Positions 10,601 to 20,953 of a stretch of DNA of 64,000 nt are shown here, in pieces. Each line of letters opens with the position of its first letter. The stretch's first letter is position 1. This stretch comes from Litoditis marina. Taxonomy: Eukaryota; Nematoda; Chromadorea; Rhabditida; Rhabditidae. A program made the position numbers and the translations under genes. Location: assembly GCA_964036275.1 (NCBI GenBank), contig OZ038435.1:2170001-2234000 (forward strand), in the 5' to 3' direction. Below the pieces are notes generated by a model. That model worked only from the letters and a program-made list of their open reading frames with translations, was not told where the DNA came from and searched no databases.

Positions 10601-13600
10601 CGCTCTATGTTAAGAAGAGATATCGCGCTTTATGTTAAGGAGAGATATCGCGCTTTATGTTAAGGAGAGATATCGCGCTCTATGTTAAGGAGAGATATCG
10701 CGCTCTATGTTAAGGAGAGATATCGCGCTCTATGTTAAGAAGAGATATCGCGCTTTATGTTAAGGAGAGATATCGCGCTTTATGTTAAGGAGAGATATCG
10801 CGCTCTATGTTAAGGAGAGATATCGCGCTCTATGTTAAGGAGAGATATCGCGCTCTATGTTAAGGAGAGATATCGCGCTCTATGTTAAGGAGAGATATCG
10901 CGCTCTATGTTAAGAAGAGATATCGCGCTTTATGTTAAGGAGAGATATCGCGCTTTATGTTAAGGAGAGATATCGCGCTCTATGTTAAGGAGAGATATCG
11001 CGCTCTATGTTAAGGAGAGATATCGCGCTCTATGTTAAGGAGAGATATCGCGCTTTATGTTAAGGAGAGATATCGCGCTCTATGTTAAGGAGAGATATCG
11101 CGCTCTATGTTAAGGAGAGATATCGCGCTCTATGTTAAGAAGAGATATCGCGCTTTATGTTAAGGAGAGATATCGCGCTTTATGTTAAGGAGAGATATCG
11201 CGCTCTATGTTAAGGAGAGATATCGCGCTCTATGTTAAGGAGAGATATCGCGCTCTATGTTAAGAAGAGATATCGCGCTCTATGTTAAGGAGAGATATCG
11301 CGCTCTATGTTAAGGAGAGATATCGCGCTCTATGTTAAGAAGAGATATCGCGCTCTATGTTAAGGAGAGATATCGCGCTCTATGTTAAGGAGAGATATCG
11401 CGCTTTATGTTAAGGAGAGATATCGCGCTCTATGTTAAGGAGAGATATCGCGCTCTATGTTAAGGAGAGATATCGCGCTCTATGTTAAGGAGAGATATCG
11501 CGCTCTATGTTAAGGAGAGATATCGCGCTCTATGTTAAGGAGAGATATCGCGCTCTATGTTAAGAAGAGATATCGCGCTCTATGTTAAGGAGAGATATCG
11601 CGCTCTATGTTAAGGAGAGATATCGCGCTCTATGTTAAGAAGAGATATCGCGCTCTATGTTAAGGAGAGATATCGCGCTTTATGTTAAGGAGAGATATCG
11701 CGCTCTATGTTAAGGAGAGATATCGCGCTCTATGTTAAGAAGAGATATCGCGCTCTATGTTAAGGAGAGATATCGCGCTTTATGTTAAGGAGAGATATCG
11801 CGCTCTATGTTAAGGAGAGATATCGCGCTCTATGTTAAGAAGAGATATCGCGCTCTATGTTAAGGAGAGATATCGCGCTCTATGTTAAGGAGAGATATCG
11901 CGCTCTATGTTAAGAAGAGATATCGCGCTCTATGTTAAGGAGAGATATCGCGCTTTATGTTAAGGAGAGATATCGCGCTCTATGTTAAGGAGAGATATCG
12001 CGCTCTATGTTAAGGAGAGATATCGCGCTCTATGTTAAGGAGAGATATCGCGCTCTATGTTAAGGAGAGATATCGCGCTTTATGTTAAGGAGAGATATCG
12101 CGCTCTATGTTAAGGAGAGATATCGCGCTCTATGTTAAGGAGAGATATCGCGCTCTATGTTAAGAAGAGATATCGCGCTTTATGTTAAGGAGAGATATCG
12201 CGCTTTATGTTAAGGAGAGATATCGCGCTCTATGTTAAGAAGAGATATCGCGATCTATGTTAAGGAGAGATATCGCGCTCTATGTTAAGGAGAGATATCG
12301 CGCTCTATGTTAAGGAGAGATATCGCGCTCTATGTTAAGGAGAGATATCGCGCTTTATGTTAAGGAGAGATATCGCGCTTTATGTTAAGGAGAGATATCG
12401 CGCTCTATGTTAAGAAGAGATATCGCGATCTATGTTAAGGAGAGATATCGCGCTTTATGTTAAGGAGAGATATCGCGCTCTATGTTAAGGAGAGATATCG
12501 CGCTCTATGTTAAGAAGAGATATCGCGCTTTATGTTAAGGAGAGATATCGCGCTTTATGTTAAGGAGAGATATCGCGCTTTATGTTAAGGAGAGATATCG
12601 CGCTCTATGTTAAGAAGAGATATCGCGCTCTATGTTAAGGAGAGATATCGCGCTCTATGTTAAGGAGAGATATCGCGCTCTATGTTAAGGAGAGATATCG
12701 CGCTCTATGTTAAGGAGAGATATCGCGCTCTATGTTAAGGAGAGATATCGCGCTCTATGTTAAGGAGAGATATCGCGATCTATGTTAAGGAGAGATATCG
12801 CGCTCTATGTTAAGGAGAGATATCGCGCTCTATGTTAAGGAGAGATATTGCGCTTTATGTTAAGGAGAGATATTGCGCTTTATGTTAAGGAGAGATATCG
12901 CGATCTATGTTAAGGAGAGATATTGCGCTTTATGTTAAGGAGAGATATCGCGATCTATGTTAAGGAGAGATATCGCGCTCTATGTTAAGGAGAGATATCG
13001 CGCTCTATGTTAAAGAAGGACGATTATGTGGACCAATCCCGTTACATCGGTCCTTTAAACTGCAATTGAAAAATGTATTGCGGTTTAAAGGACTGAAGCG
13101 TTGCGATTGGACCACATAATCGTCCTTCTTTAAGGAGAGATGTCGCGCGTGGCGCTGGATATTGTCAGAAACGTGATTGAAATGGTTGAGAAAAACATTC
13201 GGAGAACAGCGTGAAAAATAACCAGATACTTCTATAAGATCTCGCCAGCCTGGAATGAAAACAAGGGAGGCGGAGGCGGCTTTAGCCGCCGGCGACCTAC
13301 CTTGTCTATCTATATAGGAACACAATTTATGAAACACAGATTCGAAGTTCTCAGCAAGCGAGAAAGTGAGAAAACAAGAGTTATAGAGATAAAGACATTG
13401 TGAAAAAAGGCGGAAAATTATTCAGCCCGAACAGACAGTAGATGAATTTCATTATAATATTTACGTATTTCTCCTTCTGTTCGAGTCTAGTTTGATATTC
13501 CATTCGATTTTCGGTTTTCGTAGAGAACCTCAGAGAATATTGGCATAACAATCTTACAATTTGCATCAAAATTGCAGAAAATATAGAATAAAACCTACTT

Positions 13601-13633
13601 ACCAATTGAAAAATACCGTTTGTTTGAACACAT
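7614..13633 (-). CDS. Chimeric host-like/Maverick capsid gene, copy 2 (239 aa predicted)
   Basis: Exons on the minus strand: 13633-13603, 8963-8806, 8465-8365 and 8043-7614. The total of 720 nt is open, with the same intron phases as copy 1. The protein differs by a few residues (LPRLSDVV, HKGCENFD) and by one extra 11-residue Lys-rich repeat (KPEDEKKKGDS). The first intron is expanded to about 4.6 kb by the Helitron at 9106-13304, but the splice sites flanking it are untouched. Two copies that each keep an open chimeric frame despite substitutions and an in-frame repeat change hint that the frame has been retained, though recent duplication would also explain it. Confidence 0.55.
9331..13013. 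repeat. 25-bp minisatellite, about 145 copies
   Basis: Unit: tatcgcgctctatgttaagg followed by agaga. The first few units (9331-9500) are degenerate, then the array is very regular to 13013. A partial unit resumes at 13130 after a nested MITE. Units differ at a few positions only: GG or AG in taaGGaga, gctC or gctT, and near the right end gATc and atTgcg. Unit variants recur in blocks spaced by multiples of 25 bp, as expected from recent unequal exchange or slippage. Each unit contains TTAA. Confidence 0.95.
13014..13129. mobile_element. 116-bp TTAA MITE nested in the minisatellite
   Basis: Near-complete inverted repeat: AGAAGGACGATTATGTGG at the left and its complement at the right, with arms of about 55 bp. 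It is flanked on both sides by TTAA (13010-13013 and 13130-13133), which is also part of the satellite unit. TTAA duplication is the piggyBac-type target signature. No coding capacity. Confidence 0.75.
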
Positions 13634-13636
13634 AAA

Positions 13637-14537
13637 TGGCCTGAATTTATGTCAAGCACTATCTTCGTTTACGGAAGATATCTGAAAAAAAGGTAAATCT
13701 GTGAAAACTAATAATTAATGATTTTTTAAAAGATTACCTCTATGCGTAAATAGTAAACACGTAGTTTCTCGATTTTTCAATTTCTAAGACTTTCATTCAA
13801 ATGTGAACTCCTACCTTATGAGTGATTTGGTGGTAGGAGTTCACGTTGAAAAAACAGTACTATGAGAACATCGGAAAATGTGCACTATTGATTGCTTTCA
13901 GAGATAGGTTGAGTACGTGAAATTTCATATTGATACACAACTGAGAAATTATGAAACTGTACAAAGAATATAGACAAAATCATCAGGAAGTTTCGAGAAA
14001 CATATCTGTACTGAATGAAAGAGCGTATTCACTACTAACTGGTTTTTCATCGGTTTCTATACCATCTATGCGTAGAGAGATCGCGTACCACACCTGTTAG
14101 AGGTGTGAAAGGACGCTTGGAAGAGAGAATGAGATTGAGAGAAGAACAGAGGACAATAAAGACAAGACGGGGAGAGAAAGAGAGATAAGGAAAGAGAGAA
14201 AGGAAGAGGGAGAGAGAGAAAGAAGGGAAAGATGGGGGTTATGAAAGTTAGTGCTGTACAAGTGTGAGAAAAGGTAATCGACGAGAATTACTAACAACTC
14301 ATCGATAATTTGCCTTTCACCTACCTTCTGTGCTATATTTATTCCCTTTTGTAGATTCAAAGTCTTTCAAAAAATTGTATCTACAGCCTAACTTTCGTTG
14401 TAGTTTCATTTCGGTACACATCATAATATTGCAACGTTTCACCAGAGAGGAAACGCGATCAAACTACAATTGAACGATTGAACAAGCGAAATGACACCTA
14501 CATCTGAATAGTAGTAATTTTAATCTAGCTAGGGCCG
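13637..14537. other. Upstream region of chimeric gene 2
   Basis: Copy of 4640-5540 at a constant offset of 8997 bp with scattered substitutions. Contains the same GA-rich stretch, hairpin and dispersed inverted repeat. No gene seen. Confidence 0.55.
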
Positions 14538-15260
14538 CGCGAATGCAGCCCTCCACGCAAAAATTTAGTCGTTGGCGAACTTCAACTCGATGCTGCCACA
14601 CGGGTCAACCTATCCTCAAGTGCAATGGATAGGCCTCGCCATGGGGGCGCCGCCTTGATGATCGCGGCGCGCCCCCGAAAAAAATATTTTCTCATACGGG
14701 TACCCCCACAAACACGGTGGGCACCTGGTGGGGCAGGGTAAAAATCCCCCCTTCCTCCCCACGTGGGTCACGGGTTCGGGTCATTGGGTCATAAGGATTT
14801 AAGGCACAGCAGAATCACGTGAAGGTCCCTACCGTTCCACAGCTTTCCTTTCGAATTTATCCCATAAGCACAATACTCGATTTGTAGTCTGTATCTTTTA
14901 GGGTTCTCGAGGGGTGGATTAGTATGTCTCAAAATAAGCATGGAAAACATAGGGCACATTCAGCACAATTAGTTTAGAGTCTTCTCTGATAGTACGACAG
15001 ATTTGGTTAGTGAAATCTATTTTGTTGGTACATCAGTCTAATAAACTGCATCTAATTGTCCATTTGATCACTTGATTCGAAAATAGGTTGGGGATCAAGC
15101 ATTCTCATAGTCGTTATTCTTTTCCATCTCGCCCCCTTTAAGGTGACTGCAGGTATGAATCTGGACTTGCTTGTTTGCGTAATTGTCCCCGTGTAAATGC
15201 CTCCAGTATATATTCTTACTGTATTCTAGCATGGTAGCAGTAACATCTTTGACCAGGAGT

Positions 15261-15800
15261 TTATTGTAAGGTCGGCGAAATGCCTAACGCTCTCGTCGCC
15301 TTATCGTTTTCTGGTCTCCAGTTTCCAAGAGAGCCAACTACAATTGGTAGTTGTTGAACTTTGTAGCCTTTCAATTCGTATTCAGCTTGAATTCCGAGAT
15401 ATTTATCGATTTTTCTCTGGTAAGCTGTTTGCATGGCTGCCTCTCTGTTCTCGAAAGGATATGTAACATCAGATATGATTAATTCCTTATTTTTCTCATC
15501 AAATAGCATAATGTCCGGTCTCTGTCTATTTGAACCGTGGTCAGATTTTCTGTCTACTGTGAGGCGTAGATGTTTCTTGGTTCCTTCTCGGATACCTTGC
15601 ACTACTCTTTGTAGAACAAAATCATGACGTTTCGATAGCAAAGTACCCAAATGGGTTTTACACTGATTCAATACATGTCCCAAGGTTTCCCATTCGTAAC
15701 TACATCTCCGGCTTGTTTTATATGAATTTGTAATGGCTGTTATCCATACGGCTGGGTGGCCTGGTTGAAGGTAGCGAACCTTCAGAGTCGGACGATGAGC
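15261..15800 (-). pseudogene. C-terminal fragment of an RLE-type non-LTR retrotransposon (unit 2)
   Basis: Same fragment as 6264-6800 with the RPDIMLF...IISDVT endonuclease core and VVGSLGNW motif. One difference replaces the Cys of DVTCPFE by Tyr. It has the same 5' truncation point inside the acidic Maverick ORF, so both copies descend from one insertion. Confidence 0.7.
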
Positions 15801-16056
15801 GGTCGTTGGCAGCATCCATGAATTCATCCATGTCCACTTCTGATTCGTCTGAATCAGATTCGACCTCCTCCTCCTCTTCCTGTGGTGGGGGTTGAGGTGC
15901 CACACGTATAGGTCCACGTACCCCGCCCTCATCAAAACTACGTGAGTAGAATTCATCAATACCGAGGTACCTAGGCCAGTACCCGGGACCATTTTCATCA
16001 TCCGATTCCAATGAGTCCCAGTAGCGGCGTAGCTCACGGTAATCCTCCGAACTCAT
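15718..16056 (-). pseudogene. Acidic Maverick-linked protein, 3'-disrupted (unit 2)
   Basis: Starts at 16056, eleven bases beyond the stop of the intact capsid gene. Same sequence as in unit 1 except for a 2-residue deletion (GPGYWPRY here, GPGPRYWPRY there). Being next to the intact capsid gene, this is the original gene context. It is truncated by the retroelement fragment after about residue 90. Function unknown. Confidence 0.5.
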
Positions 16057-16066
16057 CTGAAATAAA

Positions 16067-17317
16067 CTATACAGATTTAACATGTAGCGTAAGAATCGTG
16101 GAGCCCCAGTTGAAGTCAAACGGTTTTCCGAACTCGGTTAGTATTTCAATTGTTATACTATCCAAATGGTCATGGGCAACCGGTATATAACGTACGGGGT
16201 TGAAACTGCGTTGCTGCATCTCGCCAAAAATGAAGTTACTAAGTGGCAGACATTGTGGTAGATTGGTCTTCACGTCGCCCACAATTGAGAATTCAACGGC
16301 GTCACTGTATATGTACATAACGGATACATTGTTACGGAAATCAACACGGCGTTCCGCAGTAGTTGTGTTGGTAATCACTGTGCTCGTGAAACCCAGAAAA
16401 TACGCGAGATCCTTATCCAAAACCACTTTTACAACATCTTCATCGTTAATCTGCAGTTGAAAGCGGTCAGGTACAGACTTGTACACGAAACTTATAGCGT
16501 TACTAATATCACGTGTTGGGGGTCTTATTGGTTTCTTGACCTCGGCCGGTTTTGAACTTTCAGATTTCTTACTGTCAACCTTTTTATCACCCTTTACACT
16601 GATTTCAGTTTTAATTTTCTCCTCCTTAGGTTTTGCTTCGGCCTTCTTTTTCTCATCCTTAGGTTTTGAATCACCCTTCTTTTTCTCATCCTTAGGTTTT
16701 GAATCACCCTTCTTTTTCTCATCCTTAGGTTTCGATTCAATCTTCTTTACAGTCTCCTTTGTTACAGACTGCGCAGGTTCAGCAGTTTTTCCATTTTTCA
16801 GTTCAGGTTTAGACACCGTTTTTGGCTTATTTTCAATCGTTGGTTCAACAGTTGGTTTCTTTTCCTCCGGTTTTGGCTCAGGCTTGGAAAGGTCGGGTTT
16901 AAGAGTAAGCTTAGATGGTGTAACCTTCTTATAATCCTTCACTTTCTCCTTAACATCTCGTTTTTCCGTTGACAGTGTTTCAATGAGTGTAGACAACGGT
17001 TTGGTCTCAGAGTTTTGTTCGGTTACCCTCCGTTTACGTCGTCTGGGTACCTTCAATACCTCCTCCAAATGGACGCCTGTTGCATAGTATCCGCGAGGAA
17101 CAACAACTCTTTTAGTATAGCCGTCATTAAAGTGTACTACATAACCAGTGTTTTCAGCTACGTTATTATTACTACACGGGTATATAATATCAGTCAATCC
17201 GATGACGTGTTTACCACGTTTCAAGTCAAGTACAACGGGTAAACGTGTTGTAAAACGTGCAGAAGTATTAGTTGGATCCGAGGAAACAGCTGATGGTAGG
17301 GTAATATAAAAATCCAT
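16067..17317 (-). CDS. Maverick/Polinton minor capsid (penton-type) protein
   Basis: Single open frame of 416 residues. The N-terminus (MDFYITLPSAVSS... FTTRLPVVLDL... HVIGLTDIIYP) and the C-terminus (NPVRYIPVAHDHLDSI..., then TEFGKPFDFNWG... and a terminal strand) match the pattern I know from Maverick/Polinton minor capsid proteins, which form the vertices of the predicted virion. Between them lies a long Lys/Pro/Glu-rich insert (about residues 90-255) with tandem KPKDEKKKGDS-type repeats. It is divergently transcribed from the ATPase, sharing a 73-bp intergenic region. This is the only uninterrupted copy; two partial copies lie at 2410-3137 and 7076-7935. Distinguishing minor from major capsid protein rests on memory of these motifs. 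Confidence 0.7.
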   Translation of the reverse strand: MDFYITLPSAVSSDPTNTSARFTTRLPVVLDLKRGKHVIGLTDIIYPCSNNNVAENTGYVVHFNDGYTKRVVVPRGYYATGVHLEEVLKVPRRRKRRVTEQNSETKPLSTLIETLSTEKRDVKEKVKDYKKVTPSKLTLKPDLSKPEPKPEEKKPTVEPTIENKPKTVSKPELKNGKTAEPAQSVTKETVKKIESKPKDEKKKGDSKPKDEKKKGDSKPKDEKKKAEAKPKEEKIKTEISVKGDKKVDSKKSESSKPAEVKKPIRPPTRDISNAISFVYKSVPDRFQLQINDEDVVKVVLDKDLAYFLGFTSTVITNTTTAERRVDFRNNVSVMYIYSDAVEFSIVGDVKTNLPQCLPLSNFIFGEMQQRSFNPVRYIPVAHDHLDSITIEILTEFGKPFDFNWGSTILTLHVKSV

Positions 17318-17390
17318 TACGACCGCTCAGTACCAGTTACCGTAGTATACTGATCATTTACATTACCGACCGGGTCGCGACTGGTTTACA

Positions 17391-18026
17391 ATGGTTTTCC
17401 GGTTCAAATTCCCCGCGCAAACAACCGTAATAGGTGCCACCCAGAGTGGTAAAACAACGCTGCTCAAAAACATTTGCGACAATGCCGATTTGTATTTTGG
17501 GTGCAAAATCGATAAAATATTCTGGTGTAGTTTATGCGGTGCTGCCTCCGGTGTGCCTAAAGATGATCCCCGACTAATGATAATGGAAGGACCACCAGAT
17601 ATGCGTTTAATAAAGGAAAACAAGGGTAAAAGATCAATATTGGTTTTGGATGACCTAATGTCGTTTTTCGCCGCAGACAAAGCCGGGAAGGAGTTGCTTA
17701 ACAAATTATACACGGTTTTTTCACATCATTGGAATATGGCTGTTTTCAATCTGGTACAATCTGCATTCCAGTTAGACCGAACAAGTAGGATAAATAGTAC
17801 CTATATTTTACTTCTGAAAAGTCATTCTGACCCACTTCAAATAAGAAATTTGTTAATGCAGCAGTTTGGATCTAATTTTCGGGCTGCTATGGAAGCATAT
17901 GGAGATGCTATGGAAACACCCTACAATCATTTGCTGATCGATAATCACCCCCTTACAGATCCACAAGTACGGCTAGTAACTGACATTACTTCGGAGTACC
18001 CTACAGTATACACCCCACGTTTTTGA
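17391..18026 (+). CDS. Maverick/Polinton FtsK-HerA-type DNA-packaging ATPase
   Basis: 211-residue frame with a clear Walker A (GATQSGKTTLLK, residues about 14-25) and Walker B (SILVLDDLMSFF, about residue 83-95). A C-terminal SHHWNMAVFNLVQSAFQ segment resembles the sensor region of A32-like packaging ATPases. In Mavericks this enzyme is thought to pump the element's DNA into capsids. Length fits the family and no break is visible. Next to a capsid gene and an integrase it firmly identifies the element as a Maverick. Confidence 0.85.
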   Translation: MVFRFKFPAQTTVIGATQSGKTTLLKNICDNADLYFGCKIDKIFWCSLCGAASGVPKDDPRLMIMEGPPDMRLIKENKGKRSILVLDDLMSFFAADKAGKELLNKLYTVFSHHWNMAVFNLVQSAFQLDRTSRINSTYILLLKSHSDPLQIRNLLMQQFGSNFRAAMEAYGDAMETPYNHLLIDNHPLTDPQVRLVTDITSEYPTVYTPRF

Positions 18027-18050
18027 TCATTTGTACTTTGATCCTTGTTT

Positions 18051-18349
18051 ATGACCGGTCGTATACGTTTAAACGCTGATTTTTTACGCAAGTGCAAGGT
18101 TTGTTGACAACAGCAAATAATCAACAAATAGGGGTTTTGGTAGAGATTACCTATAATATATTGAAAAACCCAAAGGTTTATCTGACTATCGGAGAGCGAG
18201 ATACTTTGAAGAGAGTGTTACCTTTACTACAACTTATTTCTGCTACACGCGTCCCTGAAACTGCCCGCAGTTATCTACAGCGCCTTTCCGTAAACCAACT
18301 ACGTAATCTGATCAAGCCCGCTCTAAGTGTGGTCGGTTTGGTTAAATGA
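18051..18349 (+). pseudogene. Small Maverick ORF, probably frameshifted
   Basis: From 18092 to 18349 the frame has no ATG start but carries a helical pattern (VEITYNILKNP...LTIGERDTLKRVLPLL...). I associate this with a small Maverick protein encoded beside the ATPase. An ATG at 18051 starts a frame with a matching N-terminal style (MTGRIRLNADFLRK) but is offset by one base, and each frame stops in the other's territory. A single-base frameshift near 18090 is the simplest reading. Its end overlaps the start of the next ORF by 4 bp (ATGA at 18346). Function unknown. Confidence 0.5.
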
Positions 18350-18963
18350 AACTAAACCATAAATACCGCCTTATACCTGTACCTGAACATAAGGTGGAAC
18401 TTGCAAGTTTACAAGAGCAAATGGCTAAAGTACGTGACAGTACCAAGTTGGGAGATTACCAAAAAGCAGCTCTTTATGAAGATTTGATGGCCCGTTTGAA
18501 AACTTATAGATCTGCTCTCGATGTGACACCCGCGGAACGGTTGGAAGAGTCACCCGCGTATCAGATACCAAACTACAAATTACCCAAGCAAAAGGCCGAT
18601 TGGAATCTATATGAACATGTGCGGACAAATGATAAACAAGAACTTGTTGTTAACGGCCGTGTTATTCCCAACTCAAATGTTTACGCAAATTTAGATTATG
18701 CCGTGGGAAAATCGAAAAGTGTACCTTATGGTTATCGTGAATTGTTGACCCATATGCATAGTGCGGGTGAAAACCGGCTACAAAAACTACCCGAAGATCA
18801 GCCTACAATACAATACAAGCTTTATTTTTCTCCCGTATCACTGTGTGTTGTGTGAAGGTGTTGTTGGTGTTCTCACGAACGGAATATAAAATATATATGT
18901 TTGCCAATAACATTTCTTCCTCTTATGCTCATATACCCAAGATCAGTATGAGTAGATGCACCA
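18346..18963 (+). pseudogene. Maverick accessory ORF, 5' part, interrupted
   Basis: Begins MKLNHKYRLIPVPEHK at an ATG overlapping the previous stop codon. About 160 residues are typical of the charged helical Maverick protein in this position (LQEQMAKVRDS... KAALYEDLMARLKTYRSAL). The frame then runs into unrelated sequence near 18820 and stops at 18855, before the foldback element. A compatible C-terminal remnant lies beyond that element at 20703-20942. The gene has been split by insertion. Confidence 0.55.
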
Positions 18964-20699
18964 TGTTCGGAGGTCACTGGAGAACCGCCTATTCTCATAT
19001 CGAAACTATTGCCACGCGGAGTTAACTAGGAAATAATATCTACTCATACTGATCTTGGGTATATGAGCATAAGAGGAAGAAATGTTATTGGCAAACATAT
19101 ATATTTTAGGTGTATATCATATATCGGCCAAACTTTTTCTCCAGAATGTTATTTTTCAAACGAAAATAGGTTTAATCAGTTTACGGAGTTCACTATTAGA
19201 CAATTTCCCAAACTCTCCATATATATCTCAAATACAGATTATTATCAGCAAAAAATTACTGTAGCGAGTCAGAATAAACACCATAACCATCCAATTGTAT
19301 TCATAATTTTCTACCAATCAGAACAGTTTTATTGAAAGAATGATGTAACCTATGTTCACCTTGGAGCAACAATGGAAACAACTCGAAGTCCTGATGTCGT
19401 TACAAAGAAGATGCGTGAGTAAGGATACCAACAGAGCCTAAGCTAGTGCCGAGGTACCTTGCCCAATTTGTTTCTAGCATTTAATTATTGCTCATATCAA
19501 CTGTATTTTCAGTTTTTTTTCATTCACATTCACTATCATCCTCAAATACATCCAACACCATCTGTCAATCCGAGCTAGGCAAACGTTCTGCAGTGTACGG
19601 TGAAATAGATAGTAATGTGCTCACTGCTCAGCTCAGAACATCGGTAGTACGCTATTGAGTAACAGTTAATCGTAAATGTTTCGTCAGCGAAACAGGAATG
19701 CACAAGTAAGAACTCAGTAAGATCACGATTCAAAATCCACAACCGACTTCAATTCAATCTAACAAGAAACCAGTTGTCCGAATCTTTCTATCGTTCGGAA
19801 AGCTACTCAAAATAGTACTTAAGACATACGGAAAACAGGGAGAGCCGACTACTTGCTATCCAGAGTTGTAGTCATTCCTACATGTGACAATATCCGATTG
19901 GATAAATGTGGATCAGGGCGAATACTGTTCTACTCTTGGATTGGATAGCTCTGGGTTATGATGGATCGAATTGGAATCAACTGAATCGGAATAACTATCT
20001 CTGTTCTCGACGGTATTTGTATTCGGTCGTGAAACATGTCTTACCCAGCTCCAATCAAGAGAACACCCTCAAACCCCTCGTATTCACATTCAACCATCCA
20101 GAAAGTCCATTTACTCAACAGTGATACCCGAAGTTCTAGTAACTTTTACAGATATTCAACCTATTTCCGAATCAGGACGATCTGCAACCTCACCCACCGC
20201 TATTATCGAAATCCATAATTCATTCTACTTCCCAATATAATCTTCTATTTTCAGCCTCTCGTTTCTTCAGGTTTCCTCCCCCGGTGAACTTATCTCAAAA
20301 GTTGGGAATGTTCTCACGAACGGAATATGCTAATCGCGCAGTTGGACCTCATTAGCATACAACTGCGCGCGTGAAATCGTCTACGTGGCAACTACGAAGA
20401 AACGTGAAAGAAAGAAGACCACAGAGCTCACTTCTCATCGTTTCACTCTACTGACATGTCGCTTACTATTTGTTCTGCTCATTAGTTGTTTCCTATGAAA
20501 CACTATTGATATAAACCTTCATTATCTAACTGTTATGTACTCATGCATTACACCTAAAATATATATGTTTGCCAATAACATTTCTTCCTCTTATGCTCAT
20601 ATACCCAAGATCAGTATGAGTAGATATTATTTCCTAGTTAACTCCGCGTGGCAATAGTTTCGATATGAGAATAGGCGGTTCTCCAGTGACCTCCGAACA
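18964..20699. mobile_element. 1.74-kb foldback-type element with perfect 151-bp terminal inverted repeats
   Basis: Left arm 18964-19114 (TGTTCGGAGGTCACTGG...) equals the reverse complement of 20549-20699 with no mismatch that I can see. The 1.43-kb interior has no ORF of note. Immediately left, 18887-18955 is an extra partial copy of the inner arm in the opposite orientation, so 18887-19110 can itself fold back. The word ttctcacgaacggaatat occurs both at 18869 and at 20311. The element separates two parts of a Maverick gene. No clear target-site duplication was found. Confidence 0.75.
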
Positions 20700-20702
20700 G
20701 TT

Positions 20703-20942
20703 GGCGTCAAAAGGGCGCTGGGAGCCTATAACCAAAATTGAAAATACACCGGCGGTGGAAAAGGTTAAAGAGGAAGAGCTGGATTTTAATGATTTTCAAA
20801 CCCCCTTGGCGGGAAAAAAATGATGATGAATGGACACTGGTGCAATCGCGTAGTGGTAAGAAAAACTCAACACCTAGACGCCGTTTACGTAGTCAAACAG
20901 GCTCGGGCTCAAAACGTTTATACATACGACTTTGGAAAATTT
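20703..20942 (+). pseudogene. Maverick accessory ORF, 3' remnant
   Basis: Right of the foldback element, reading frames encode an acidic-then-basic tail (TPAVEKVKEEELDFNDF, then DDEWTLVQSRSGKKN and PRRRLRSQTGSGSKR). They are in different frames from one another, separated by a run of A near 20815. It probably completes the gene starting at 18346. It ends 12 bp before the integrase start. Confidence 0.45.
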
Positions 20943-20953
20943 AAGTCATTAAC

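Larger units (their letters stand above)
9106..13304. mobile_element. Non-autonomous Helitron carrying a minisatellite
   Basis: The insertion starts with TCTACTAATATAAATGGG and ends with a perfect 6-bp-stem hairpin (GGCGGC-ttta-GCCGCC, 13275-13290), then 14 nt closing in CTTG. It sits precisely between A and T with no target-site duplication. The uninterrupted site is preserved in unit 1 between 4307 and 4308. A 5' TC, a subterminal 3' hairpin and A/T insertion are the known Helitron signature; the usual CTRR end is here CTTG. No Rep/helicase ORF is present. Most of its length is the 25-bp tandem repeat. Confidence 0.8.

Noticed and set aside
9331..13013. Regular short repeats that could be mistaken for a CRISPR array
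   Set aside because: Units are directly head-to-tail 25-mers with no unique spacers, in a eukaryotic Helitron.
18843..19335. Short plus-strand ORFs at the left of the foldback element
   Set aside because: They consist of arm and interior sequence of the foldback element and have no recognisable domain.
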